Positions 33,321 to 44,107 of a stretch of 64,000 nucleotides of DNA are shown here, piece by piece (within the stretch, counting starts at the first letter, position 1; every line of letters begins with the position of its first letter). The stretch is from assembly GCA_026168455.1 (NCBI GenBank), contig CM047431.1, positions 25,576,965 through 25,640,964 of the forward strand, given 5' to 3'. The DNA comes from Theocolax elegans (taxonomy: Eukaryota; Arthropoda; Insecta; Hymenoptera; Cerocephalidae). The notes below the pieces were generated by a model. The model saw only the letters and a program-made list of their open reading frames with translations. It ran no database searches and was not told the DNA's origin. The position numbers were made by a program, and so were the translations under genes.

Positions 33321-33736
33321 TTAAATTGTTTTTTTTTTGCTATATTATACAATTAATGCTTATTTAATTAAAATACATATTTTGCTAGTTTTATTTATTG
33401 TTAGCTTAATAAATAATAATAATCAATTTTGCTTGACCTGCAATACCCATTGCAACGAAAATTTAATTTCTCCCTAATTGCTCCCCGATAATAATAATTA
33501 GTGTATATAAATTATATTGCATAATTTTTGTTTGTTGCTGTTTGCTGCCTGCCCACCCCAGTTTATATTTTATTTATAAAAGCACAATTTGCACGTCCCT
33601 TGCACATATACCCCAATATTTGTTGATTTTAATATTAATAACATTAAATAACATTAATATTTTGGTGTACAAAAAAAAAGCTGTATATATTATTTTCCCA
33701 GAATAATAACACTGCGCATAACATACAATAATATTA
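33321..33736. other. Unassigned AT-rich spacer
   Basis: No gene is seen. The direct repeat TACAATAATATTA at its right end (33724-33736) is the target duplication of the next insertion. Confidence 0.6.
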
Positions 33737-33837
33737 ACTTGTTGATTTCACCCTCCATTGTTAATTATTAAAAGGAATCGATGTCGAGGGTCAGTTTTTT
33801 AAATAAATAAACACTATTTATTTAAATTTAGTTGTAC

Positions 33838-33872
33838 AACGTTTCGTCTGCGTGGTTTGCAGACCTCTTCAG
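33838..33872 (-). ncRNA. Hammerhead-ribozyme-like core (palindrome left arm)
   Basis: Minus strand: CTGAAGA, then a 6-bp stem GTCTGC/GCAGAC with loop AAACCAC, then GAAACGTTG. The right arm keeps only CTGAAGAGGTCTGCAAACC (36293-36311) and is deleted thereafter, so just one arm could cleave. Confidence 0.7.
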
Positions 33873-34145
33873 GTACTATAAATTTATTGAGCACAAAATA
33901 ACAATTTTAATAATTACAAATTAACGGACGAAATATTGAATAAATTAACGGAAGAAAATATTACCATTGATACACTGAAACGTAGATGTAATAAGCCCAG
34001 AAAGGCGTCGTCGAATAACAAGAGTATGCGAAATCGAGCGAATTTATACAAAACAAAACAAGTGTCTGCGAGTATATGTGTATGTATGTTTACAAATTAA
34101 AAGTCAATTTCTTAGAAATACTCGGATATAAATAGTCTCTTTAAA

Positions 34146-34976
34146 TCACATCATAATACTTTTATATTGTCGGTTTAAATATTGTACGTCTTCTTTTCTA
34201 TTGATAGTCGAATTATAATAATTAATGTGTAACATTTCTGAAATAATTCGTTTTTTGTAGGATGACTCTCTATCTAATATTTTTACATTGTTCCAATCGA
34301 ACTCATGATCCGCATTTTTAACAATATGTGCAGTAACAACAGCTTCCGGATTTTTATTTTTCTGGTGTTCTTTAATTCTGTTTTTTAGGCAGCGTTTAGT
34401 TTCTCCGATGTAAGTTGCCGGGCATTTTTTACAATTAAATTTGTATACTACCCCTGTCATATCCCATTTTTCAGTTGAGTCTTTGCCTAATTTTATTATA
34501 TTACTAAATTTGTGATTAATTAATGGAATTGTGTTAATGTTAAATTTGTTTAACATGTTTGAACATTTATTAAAAAACTCTTGATTATAAGGTAATGATA
34601 TAGTGCAAATTGGAAGCTGTTTTCTTGTTTCGCTTGTGCCTGTGAATTTAATTTTACGTAGTCTGTTTTTAATTGCCAAATTCGTGAAATTATCGGGATA
34701 GTTATTCGTTTTTAATAAGTTTCTAACAATCATTATATTTTGTTTGTGAAATTGTTGATGAGATAAGATAATTGCTCTGTCTACTAAATTATAAATTATG
34801 TTTCGTTTTTGTTGAATAGTATGATTTGATTCAAAATTTAGTATACGATTAGAATTTGTTGATTTTTTAAACCAATTGGTTATAATTTTATTGTCAGTTT
34901 TAATCAATGTAAGATCCAAAAAATTAATGCAGTTATTATCTTCCATTTCATGTGTAAATTTTAAATAATTACAATA
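34146..34976 (-). pseudogene. PLE C-terminal region, left arm
   Basis: Open frame from the palindrome centre: YLKFTHEMEDNNCINFLDLT, a middle linker, then VVYKFNCKKCPATYIGETKR and IKEHQKNKNPEAVV, the GIY-YIG endonuclease with C-x2-C and intact Y-I-G. The first about 10 codons come from junction sequence. RT motifs A-C are absent. The family is distinct from copies 2 and 3. Confidence 0.85.
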
Positions 34977-35005
34977 TAATATACAAACAAATATTCGGTT
35001 CTCCA

Positions 35006-36019
35006 ATGGGCTCTCCTATATCACCATTATTTGCTGATTTAGTAATGGACGATTTAGAGACTCATTGCCTTAAAGAATTAAAAGAGAAACACAATTGTTC
35101 CCCATTAATTTACTATCGATACGTAGATGACATACTTTTATTTATACAAAAAGAACACATAAATACGGTTATACAAGTTTTCAACAACTACAGTAATTAT
35201 TTAAAATTTACACATGAAATGGAAGAAAATAACTGCATTAATTTTTTGGATCTTACATTCATTAAAACTAACAATAAAATTATAACCATTTGGTTTAAAT
35301 AATCAACAAATTCTAATCGTATACTAAATTTTGAATCAAATCATACTATTCAACAAAAACGAAACATAATTTATAATTTAGTAGACAGAGCAATTATCTT
35401 ATCTCATCAACAATTTCAAAAACAAAATATAATGATTGTTAGAAACTTATTAAAAACGAATAACTATCTCGATAATTTCACGAATTTGGCAATTAAAAAC
35501 AGACTACGTAAAATTAAATTCACAGGCACAAGCGAAACAAGAAAACAGCTTCCAATTTGCACTATATCATTACCTTATAATCAAGAGTTTTTTAATAAAT
35601 GTTCAAACATGTTAAACAAATTTAACATTAACACAATTCCATTAATTAATCACAAATTTAATACTATAATAAAATTAGGCAAAGACTCAACTGAAAAATG
35701 GGATATGACAGGGGTAGTATACAAATTTAATTGTAAAAAATGCCCGGCAACTTACATCGGAGAAACTAAACGCTGCCTAAAAAACAGAATTAAAGAACAC
35801 CAGAAAAATAAAAATCCGGAAGCTGTTGTTACTGCACATATTGTTAAAAATGCGGATCATGAGTTCGATTGGAACAATGTAAAAATATTAGATAGAGAGT
35901 CATCCTACAAAAAACGAATTATTTCAGAAATGTTACACATTAATTATTATAATTCGACTATCAATAGAAAAGAAGACGTACAATATTTAAACCGACAATA
36001 TAAAAGTATTATGATGTGA
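35006..36019 (+). pseudogene. PLE RT motif C to endonuclease, right arm
   Basis: It begins MGSPISPLFADLVMDDLE, includes YYRYVDDILLF (catalytic aspartates intact), then a stop at 35300-35302 where the left arm has lysine. A frame from 35432 restores the linker and the GIY-YIG domain, almost identical to the left arm. The stop and the missing 5' half make it inactive. Confidence 0.85.
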
Positions 36020-36360
36020 TTTAAAGAGACTATTTATATCCGAGTATTTCTAAGAAATTGACTTTTAATTTGTAAACATACATACACATATACTCGCAGA
36101 CACTTGTTTTGTTTTGTATAAATTCGCTCGATTTCGCATACTCTTGTTATTCGACGATGCCTTTCTGGGCTTATTACATCTACGTTTCAGTGTATCAATG
36201 GTAATATTTTCTTCCGTTAATTTATTCAATATTTCGTCCGTTAATTTGTAATTATTAAAATTGTTATTTTGTGCTCAATAAATTTATAGTACCTGAAGAG
36301 GTCTGCAAACCTCAACCCTGACCCTCGACATCGATTCCTTTTAATAATACAATAATATTA

Positions 36361-36550
36361 TCCCAGTGGATATGATACGGGACATCGGATAAGAAGAAGA
36401 CCAAACCAAGAGGCTACCCCTCAAAGTTCATGCCATAAGTAGCGATCTGACCTGCAGCGGCCGCTTCAATAGCATCGGTAAACAGGGCTCCAACCGCCGT
36501 ATTGGAAGTAGGCCAACTACGTACTGAAGTCACCTAAGAAAAATATATAT
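36361..36550. other. Short unassigned spacer
   Basis: GC content is higher than in neighbours, but no frame or repeat is recognised. Confidence 0.5.
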
Positions 36551-37493
36551 GCGCTATTTCACGTCAAGTGGTATGATGAAAATTTTAAATAGCATCAAAT
36601 TTTGAGAACATGCTGGAAATATCTTCCAGAAAATAGAAAAAATTTTCAGGTGTTAAAAATAATTTGACAAAGAATTCCACCATAAAAAATGGAAATTTTT
36701 CAATTTTTTAGAAACATTGCTATTTTTAAAGCCATTTATCTCAATATCTATTAATTTTTTTGAAAAAATATTACAAACAACTTTTGTTCATAATAAGCTC
36801 TAAAACTTATCTACCTGGGTTACAATTCTTAATTTTCAAATCTCGAAGAGATAGAACGCCCGGAAATAGTGAATATCAAAAAAAGGCGACCACGCCACAA
36901 TCGATTTTGATCTAACACCGCTCAAAAGATCAAATTTTTCGAGAGCTTTCGAATGGCTTGGGTTATATTATTGGCCAAGATCGCTGGTGTTAGTTATGCC
37001 TCATAAACCTCATAAAATCACTAATTTTCATGTATTTTAGAGCATAACTTACACCAGCGGTCTTGGCCAATAATCTAACCCAAGCCATTCGAAAGCTCTC
37101 GAAAAATGTGATCTTTTGAGCGGTGTTAGATCAAAATCGATTGTGGCGTGGTCGCCTTTTTTTGATATTCAATATTTACGGGCGTTCTATCTCTTCGAGA
37201 ATTTAAAATTAAGAATTGTAACCCAGGTAGATAAGTTCTAAAGATTATTTTAAACAAAAGTTTTCTGTAATGTTTTTTCAAAAAAATCAATAGATTTTGA
37301 GATAAATGGCTTTGAAAATAGAAATTTTCCTAAAAAATTGAAAAATTTCCATTTTTTATGGTGGAATAACTCTCAGGCAAATTATTTTTAACACCTAAAA
37401 TTTTTTTCTATCTTCTGGAAGATATTTCCAGCCTATTTTCAAATTTTGGAGCGATTTAAAATTTTCTTCCTACCACTTGACGTGAAATAGCCC
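36551..37493. mobile_element. Fold-back element type 1, copy 1
   Basis: The 943 bp fold on themselves around 37020. Termini are GCGCTATTTCACGTCAAGTGG and (mirror) GGGCTATTTCACGTCAAGTGG, set in TATA-rich DNA, consistent with a TA target. It is closely similar to 42330-43273. No transposase is encoded. Confidence 0.85.
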
Positions 37494-37503
37494 ATATATA
37501 TAT

Positions 37504-38611
37504 GGGGCATTCCACGTGAAGTGGTCCGATCAAAATTTTAAAATGCCCCAAATTTTGGGTACACATTGCAAATGTTTTTCAGAATACAGAAAAAATTTTT
37601 AGGTACTGGAATTTATTAGTTCAAAAGTTATTCTAACCTCAAAAAGTGAACTTTTTCCAGTTTTTTCAACACCAGCTGGGTTCATCGCTATTTAACTCAA
37701 AATCTATCAACTTTTACTATAGAACATTATATGTAACATTCGTTGCTAATTATGTCTAGAATTTATCCTTCTGGGTTAGAATTTTCTAATTTCAAGGTAA
37801 ATGTAGATAAACTACATGTCAATATTCAACTTAAAAAAAAATCTAACTTCGCCACAATTGATTTTTTTATCCAAAAGTCCAAAAGAAAGCTTGGAGCAAT
37901 ACTTTCAAATGGTCTATAGCATTTTTATGGCCTTCAATTCTGCAAAAAGTTATGATAATTTAAAGAAAGACAAAAATTCACAAAAATCTAACCCAAGCCA
38001 TTCGAAAGCTCTCGAAAAATGTGATCTTTTGAGCGGTGTTAGATCAAAATCGATTGTGGCGTGGTCGCCTTTTTTTGATATTCAATATTTACGGGCGTTC
38101 TATCTCTTCGAGAATTTAAAATTAAGAATTGTAACCCAGGTAGATAAGTTCTAAAGATTATTTTAAACAAAAGTTTTCTGTAATGTTTTTTCAAAAAAAT
38201 CAATAGATTTTGAGATAAATGGCTTTGAAAATAGAAATTTTCCTAAAAAATTGAAAAATTTCCATTTTTTATGGTGGAATAACTCTCAGGCAAATTATTT
38301 TTAACACCTAAAATTTTTTTCTATCTTCTGGAAGATATTTCCAGCCTATTTTCAAATTTTGGAGCGATTTAAAATTTTCTTCCTACCACTTGACGTGAAA
38401 TAGCCCATAAATATATGGGGCATTCCACTGAACCCAGCTGGTGTTGAAAAAAACTGGAAAAAGTTCACTTTTTGAGGTTAGAATAACTTTTGAACTAATA
38501 AATTCCAGTACGTAAAAATTTTTTTCTGTATTCTGAAAAACATTTGCAATGTGTACCCAAAATTTGGCGCATTTTAAAATTTTGATCGGACCACTTCACG
38601 TGGAATACCCC
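37504..38611. mobile_element. Fold-back element type 2, rearranged
   Basis: The ends GGGGCATTCCACGTGAAGTG and the mirror GGGGTATTCCACGTGAAGTG agree over about 175 bp. The middle (37988-38427) is a copy of 37073-37515, the right part of the neighbouring type 1 element plus the first bases of this one. The element was therefore disrupted by a local duplication. Confidence 0.75.
37988..38427 (+). repeat. Recent ~440-bp direct duplication of 37073-37515
   Basis: The two segments look identical by eye except for one T/A difference in the TATA stretch. The duplicated block spans the junction of the two fold-back elements and ends in GGGGCATTCCAC. Confidence 0.85.
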
Positions 38612-38622
38612 ATATATATATA

Positions 38623-38896
38623 TCCTTATAAAGTGATTGCCGGATGTTGTGAAGCCAACTGAAACGGCTATGTGATTGGTTTACGTTTTGCGCATGCTTC
38701 TAAAATATTGTAGGTTAGATTTGGCAGAGCGGGAAAAATGTAATGTTTGAATTTTTTGACAAAATTGGAGTATAATAAATCATGAATAAACAAATTATTA
38801 AAAATTGTTGTTTTAAGTAAATAAGACAACGTAATATTTCAAATAATGACTGTTAAAAAACGCAAAAGCGCGCGGAGCGCGCATGGTTAATTCTAG
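38623..38896 (+). mobile_element. Non-autonomous Helitron-like element
   Basis: It starts TCCTTATAAAGTG after an A and ends with a perfect 6-bp hairpin GCGCGCGGAGCGCGC (38868-38882), ten bases, CTAG (38893-38896), then T. TC…CTAG with a subterminal hairpin and A/T insertion fits Helitrons. The 274 bp carry no Rep/helicase. Confidence 0.65.
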
Positions 38897-38897
38897 T

Positions 38898-38943
<46 letters not shown>

Positions 38944-39459
38944 GTATAACTTACAAGGAGATGTTCCACCTTCCAGGAAACGGATTTCGTTGCAACTTTA
39001 AAAGCTGTATTCTGGTACCCAAATATGAAAGAATTTATATAAAATTCAATCTCACGGGCTGTTTTACAAAAGTTATACGCAGATATCGAAAAATCGTGAA
39101 AAAAATATGTTTAAGCTTAATCGCCAATAACTCGGAAAGAAATAGATTCATTAAATAAATAAATCAAAAGTCTAATCTGGACTAATATTGTATTTAATTT
39201 TTTTTCTTTTCTCTCAACAAATCTTGTGCTACATCTTAGTTTAATCACCTAATAATTATCTTCAGTTGCAATATCATTAAAATATCCATATAGTTGGTAA
39301 ATTGGGACTCCTGGGATTAGCATGCAAATAGGTAAAGAAAAGAAGAGAACTCTTGTAAGCAATAATAAAATTTTTGTTTTATCGTTTTTACTATAAAGTT
39401 TCATAATACACGTTTGTGTACGTATGTGTACTTGCACATGCATGTGTGTATATATATAT
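38897..39459. other. TA-repeat and unassigned sequence
   Basis: (TA)n covers about 38903-38937. The frame at 38883-39158 starts inside the TA run and I do not recognise its product. TTCCACCTTCCAGGAAACGG near 38965 hints at a repeat. Nothing else is supported. Confidence 0.4.
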
Positions 39460-40640
39460 GGGTCGTTCTCTGTGACATGCAAGATGAAAAAAATGAATAT
39501 TGCTATAACTAAGGGAATATGTTTTAAAGGTGTCCAGTAGTTCTCCTGAATTTTTTCAGATTTTTTCGGGGCCATTATTTTAAGTTATAGAGAGTCAGAG
39601 TTGAAATTTTAGCACTTTTTTGCATTATATGCCCATTTTCATGAATTTGTAGCTCCCAGGGGATGCATTTTTCACTAAAAACATTAATATGACTTTTTTT
39701 GTAAAATTTTCTGATTTTTCATTAAAAATACTTTTAAAGATATAAATGTATGCTGTCACACTCAATTAACATTATTATTACAATAACTCAATATACGTAT
39801 TTAATACAAAAAATATATAAACAAATCAGATCTGAGATTATAATGAGTATTATGATTATGTGACAGTGACAAGTTTGTGAAATGCAAACAATGTATTGCT
39901 GAATAATAATAATAATAATGTTAATATATTTATAGTAATCCTTCAGATTAGTATTATAATTCTTGTAAGGGTTGTAAAACTAATAATACAGCATTATAAA
40001 TGTTTAAAAATTAATTTTTTATAATTGTATAATAATATTTGTATTTTTAACAAGTGGAGATATTTTTCTACCACTCCAAGGTAAGTGCATAAATTTTTTT
40101 GCAATGATCATGCTAATAGATTCATCGTTATAAGGCAACAAATATACATTTCTATTAATATTTCGGGCACTTTTCCCAGATGTTTTGACCATAAGTGATC
40201 TTAATGATTTAGACCCTCTCTGGAAATTTATAGGCAGTTTCTGACTATAAAAAGACATCTTTTAGATAGTATTAGGTTTCCAGAGTGCGGAGCAGAATTG
40301 CTGATTTTCACTATTTAAGGTTTAAATAGCTTACAAGAGTGTGACAGCATACATTTATGTCTTTAAAAGTATTTTTAATGAAAAATTCAGAAAATTTTAC
40401 AAAAAAAGTTATATTAATGTTTTTAGTGAAAAATGCATCCCTGGGAGCTACAAATTCATGAAAATAAGCATATAATGCAAAAAAGTGTTAAAATGTCAAC
40501 TTTGACTCTCTGTAACATAAAATAATGGCCCCGAAAAAAACTGAAAAAATTCAGGAGAACTACTGGATACCTCTAAAACATATTCCCACAGTTATAGCAA
40601 TATTCATTTTTTTCATCTTCAATGTCACAGAGAACCACCC
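39460..40640. mobile_element. Long-TIR element, complete copy
   Basis: About 310-bp inverted ends begin GGGTCGTTCTCTGTGACAT (left) and GGGTGGTTCTCTGTGACAT (right, minus). They sit in TATA-rich flanks, suggesting TA targets. The internal part matches 1-600. It contains the small minus-strand frame at 40019-40258 but no transposase. Confidence 0.85.
40019..40258 (-). pseudogene. Small ORF carried by the long-TIR element, copy 2
   Basis: It is the counterpart of 321-545, starting MSFYSQKLP. Differences from that copy are mostly non-synonymous, so it looks unconstrained. The frame extends past the shared region because of a deletion that removed CAGCTTCCAGGGG-type sequence. The function is unknown. 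Confidence 0.4.
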
Positions 40641-40682
40641 ATATATATACAAATGTATGTATCATTTTTTTATGTATTTTAT

Positions 40683-41581
40683 TTAACTTGATCTCCGGAA
40701 TGCAAACAAACAAGTATCTGAATGGAGAAGCCAATGGTCGGGGTGCGACACGGAAAGCGAAGCGTGCAGCCCAGCCGCTCCGAGGTTGGCACCAGCCAGC
40801 TCGCAAGCACTCTTCGGCAGTGCGGGCACCTGGATAGCCGACCGATACACCGCAAGCACAATTGGTGTCCTCGACCACTCATCAAATAGCATCAATAGAC
40901 ATGTAAAAATGTCTTGAATCGCCTCGATGTTTTGGGCTCGGGAAAAATCCTCGCCATCAGATAAGGGGCGCCGCTCCATGGAAACGAAAACCTCCGATTC
41001 CACGGAAACATTGAACAAACGATTTATACTCTCGAGGAAACAATCATTAATCTCGTCGTAGACGCTCACCAAGGGATCGGAAGCGGTAGAAGAAACGGGA
41101 GCCCGATTCGCGCGACATCTCTCAAATTTAAATACAAACATTAATTCTCAGCAACACGAGTAAGATAAAAGAGACACAAAAGGAAACTACTAAATTAAAA
41201 AATAATACTCTTTCTTATTTGTTCAAAATGCATAAACAAACAAAAAAAATATAAAAAGAAAAAAAAACTTTTAGAGCATTTTCCTTGAAAAAAGGGGAAA
41301 GGAGACAATTCAGCCCCACACGAAAAAAAGAGAAATATATACTTATATAAATATCACAATAAATAAATAAATAAACTTACGTGGCGTCTACCTCGATGGC
41401 GGGTTCTCCTCGGGCGAGACGTGGTACCTGTCGTCTGAGTGAAAGCATTGCTACGTCCCACACCCAAAGAGAGAATCACGGGAACCTCGTCCGCAGCTGG
41501 GATAAATTCCAATGATCCAGGCGAAAAAAGGACACCAGGCACTCGCCGAGAGCACGGAATAGTAAAGAATGTCGAAGACAT
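40683..41581 (-). CDS. Candidate two-exon gene, unknown function
   Basis: On the minus strand an exon from an ATG at 41581 (MSSTFFTIPCSRRVPGVLF…) runs 67 codons to a strong GTAAGT donor at 41380, ending in a basic RPRRTRHRGRRH tail. A second frame from about 41120, after a weak AG at 41121-41122, is in phase 0 and continues VYDEINDCFLESINRLFNV to 40683. Codon composition is GC-richer than in the surroundings. I do not recognise it. The downstream end abuts a transposon and may be artificial. A retroelement gag is an alternative. Confidence 0.3.
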
Positions 41582-41599
41582 AATAATAAGAAAAAGCAA

Positions 41600-42329
41600 A
41601 GAAGGTGAAAGACAGAAGTACGGATATAAGGTCTAGAGCACAGACTGAAGCGGCAACTGACGAGAGACAGCGAGAAGCAATGATATAAGGCTAACAAAAG
41701 TGCAAAATCAACACTTCAAGTAAGCTAGCAGACGTCGTGAGAGCTACGTATTCGTAAAATTTGAGACAAGTAGCTTCTTGGTGAAATTAAACTTACAATG
41801 CTCGTAATCGGAACCTCCATCCCATCTAGCAATTACATACACAAAGAAGTACGCTAATAATGTAATTTATTTACAAAACCTTAAAATATAACAATTACGA
41901 AATTAAATTTTATTTTCTCTCCGTATCTCCTTCTATCTTTTCTTTTCTCGATAAACCCAGAAACACACACTAACACTCATAGTGAAAACCTTGCATACGA
42001 CCGAACTACAAAAAATTAAAGAAAAGTTTTTTTTTAACGTTTTAATCGATTAATGTTGTCGTTTTTTGTTTTTTTTCTTCCTCAAAAAAATATGTATGCA
42101 ATAAAAGAATGCAGATGCTCATCCGAATGCTTCTCATCAAATAAAAGAATACACAAGGAGACCGCACTTATACAAGTCGAATGCCCCTATAGACGGGCCG
42201 CATCAAAGTACAGCTATTCAATCCGTAAATAGTATTAAGAAAATTTGTGCACAGTATTTGCAAATAATAGGAAATATAGACAGATATGTATGTGTGTGTG
42301 TGTATATATATATATATACATATATATAT
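41600..42329. other. Unassigned sequence
   Basis: This is AT-rich with A and T runs (42030-42090) and a TA/TG simple repeat at 42290-42329 next to the fold-back element. No gene is seen. The region just right of the candidate exon (41600-41700) might hold its promoter. Confidence 0.45.
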
Positions 42330-43273
42330 GGGCTATTTCACGTCAAGAGGTATGATGAAAATTTTAAATAGCTCCAAATTTTGAAAATAGGCTGGAAATA
42401 TCTTCCAGAAGGTAGAAAAAAATTTTAGGTGTTAAAAATAATTTGCCTGAGAGTTATTCCACTATAAAAAATGGAATTTTTCAATTTTTTAGGAAAATTT
42501 CTATTTTCAAAGCCATGTATCTCAAAATCTATTGATTTCTTGAAGAAACCTTACAAACAACTGTTGTTCATAATAATCTCTAAAACTTAACTACCTGGGT
42601 TACAATTCTTAATTTTAAAATCTCGAAGAGATAGAACGCCCGGAAATAATGAATATCAAAACAAGGCGACCACGCCACAATCGATTTTGATCTAACACCG
42701 CTCAAAAGATCACATTTTTCGATAGCTTTCGAATGGCTTGAGTTAGATTATTGGCCAAAATCGCTGGTGTAAGTTATGCCTCATAAACCTCATAAAATTA
42801 CTAATTTTCATGTATTTTAGGACATAACTTACACCAGCGGTCTTGGCCAATAATCTAACCCAAGCCATTCGAAAGCTCTCGAAAAATGTGATCTTTTGAG
42901 CGGTGTTAGACCAAAATCGATTGTGGAGTGGTCGCCTTTTTTTGATATTCAATATTTTCGGGCGTTCTATCTCTTCGAGAATTTAAAATTAAGAATTGTA
43001 ACCCAGGTAGATAAGTTGTAAAGATTATTTTAAACAGAAGTTGTTTGTAATGTTTTTTCAAAAAAATTAATAGATTTTAAGATAAATGGCTTTGAAAATA
43101 GAAATTTTCCTAAAAAATTGAAAAATTTCCATTTTTTATGGTGGAATAACTCTCAGGCAAATTATTTTTAACACCTAAAATTTTTTTCTATCTTCTGGAA
43201 GATATTTCCAGCCTATTTTCAAATTTTGGAGCGATTTAAAATTTTCTTCCTACCACTTGACGTGAAATAGCCC
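42330..43273. mobile_element. Fold-back element type 1, copy 2
   Basis: It starts GGGCTATTTCACGTCAAGAGG and ends with the mirror, centre near 42805. It closely matches 36551-37493 and is flanked by TA repeats on both sides, extended on the right to about 43312. Confidence 0.88.
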
Positions 43274-43311
<38 letters not shown>

Positions 43312-43312
43312 G

Positions 43313-44107
43313 GGTATATACTAGATAGTTTATCTACTGACAAGGCTGAAACATTCATCGCAACAAAAACAATGAAATCAAATGCATAAATCGATGCAGT
43401 AAATAGTCTTACCATGGATCAAAAGATAAATATAAGCTGAATCTACTGAAGTTAATAAACAAGAGTGCTCAAAACACCTTACCTTTTATTTGTCAAGCGT
43501 AATAGCTTCCTCTCAAATCTTTTTCCTCACCTTTAAATTTAAAAAAAAAAACCCTAAACATGCACACATAGATACGTACATATATGCTAATAAATAACTA
43601 GGAACACGATGGTTTCAAATAAAATGACACTCTTTATCCCTACTATACGCAATTACTGTAATAGCACAATTGTAAAAAAAGAAAAAAGAACGATGAACAT
43701 TAGTTAAATAAACAAAGATTGTAAGGGAAGCAATCGGACAGAAAATATATACATTTCCAGGTTCTTTTTTTTATTTCCCTCCTTTTTTTCTCTATTTATC
43801 TTATTAAAGAAACGTAGAAGCAAAGGACAAGAAAGGGGAAAGGAAACAAAAATAAATGCAACAAGACAACGTTAATATTAACTATAATTTGATATACAAT
43901 TAAGTGGCATGCATGGGAAAACAATTCAAAATGGGGCTGAGAGGAGGAAACAGACTAGAGGAACGCCTAACTGTTTTTTTTCTCTCTCCCTTGTTTGCTC
44001 TACTATCACACACATAAACATAAAACAATAGCACACACATAAAGATAAAAAAAATAGGAGAAATAGAAAAATTAACATAAGTAAAGGAGCCCAAATATTT
44101 TTGGTTA
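43313..44107. other. Unassigned AT-rich sequence left of env relic
   Basis: No protein is recognised. At the right end TATTTTTGGTTACAG (AG at 44109-44110) looks like a splice acceptor directly before the env-like frame, as expected for a spliced env message. No gag-pol is present. Confidence 0.4.

Larger units (their letters stand above)
33737..36347. mobile_element. Head-to-head PLE palindrome with 13-bp target duplication
   Basis: TACAATAATATTA flanks the unit (33724-33736, 36348-36360). The left arm (33764-34976, minus) and right arm (about 35190-36347, plus) are nearly identical inverted copies of a PLE 3' half. The right arm extends about 190 bp further into RT. The first 27 bp at the left (33737-33763) have no mirror. 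The right arm lost about 65 bp within its hammerhead region. The shared target repeat implies a single insertion event. Confidence 0.85.
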
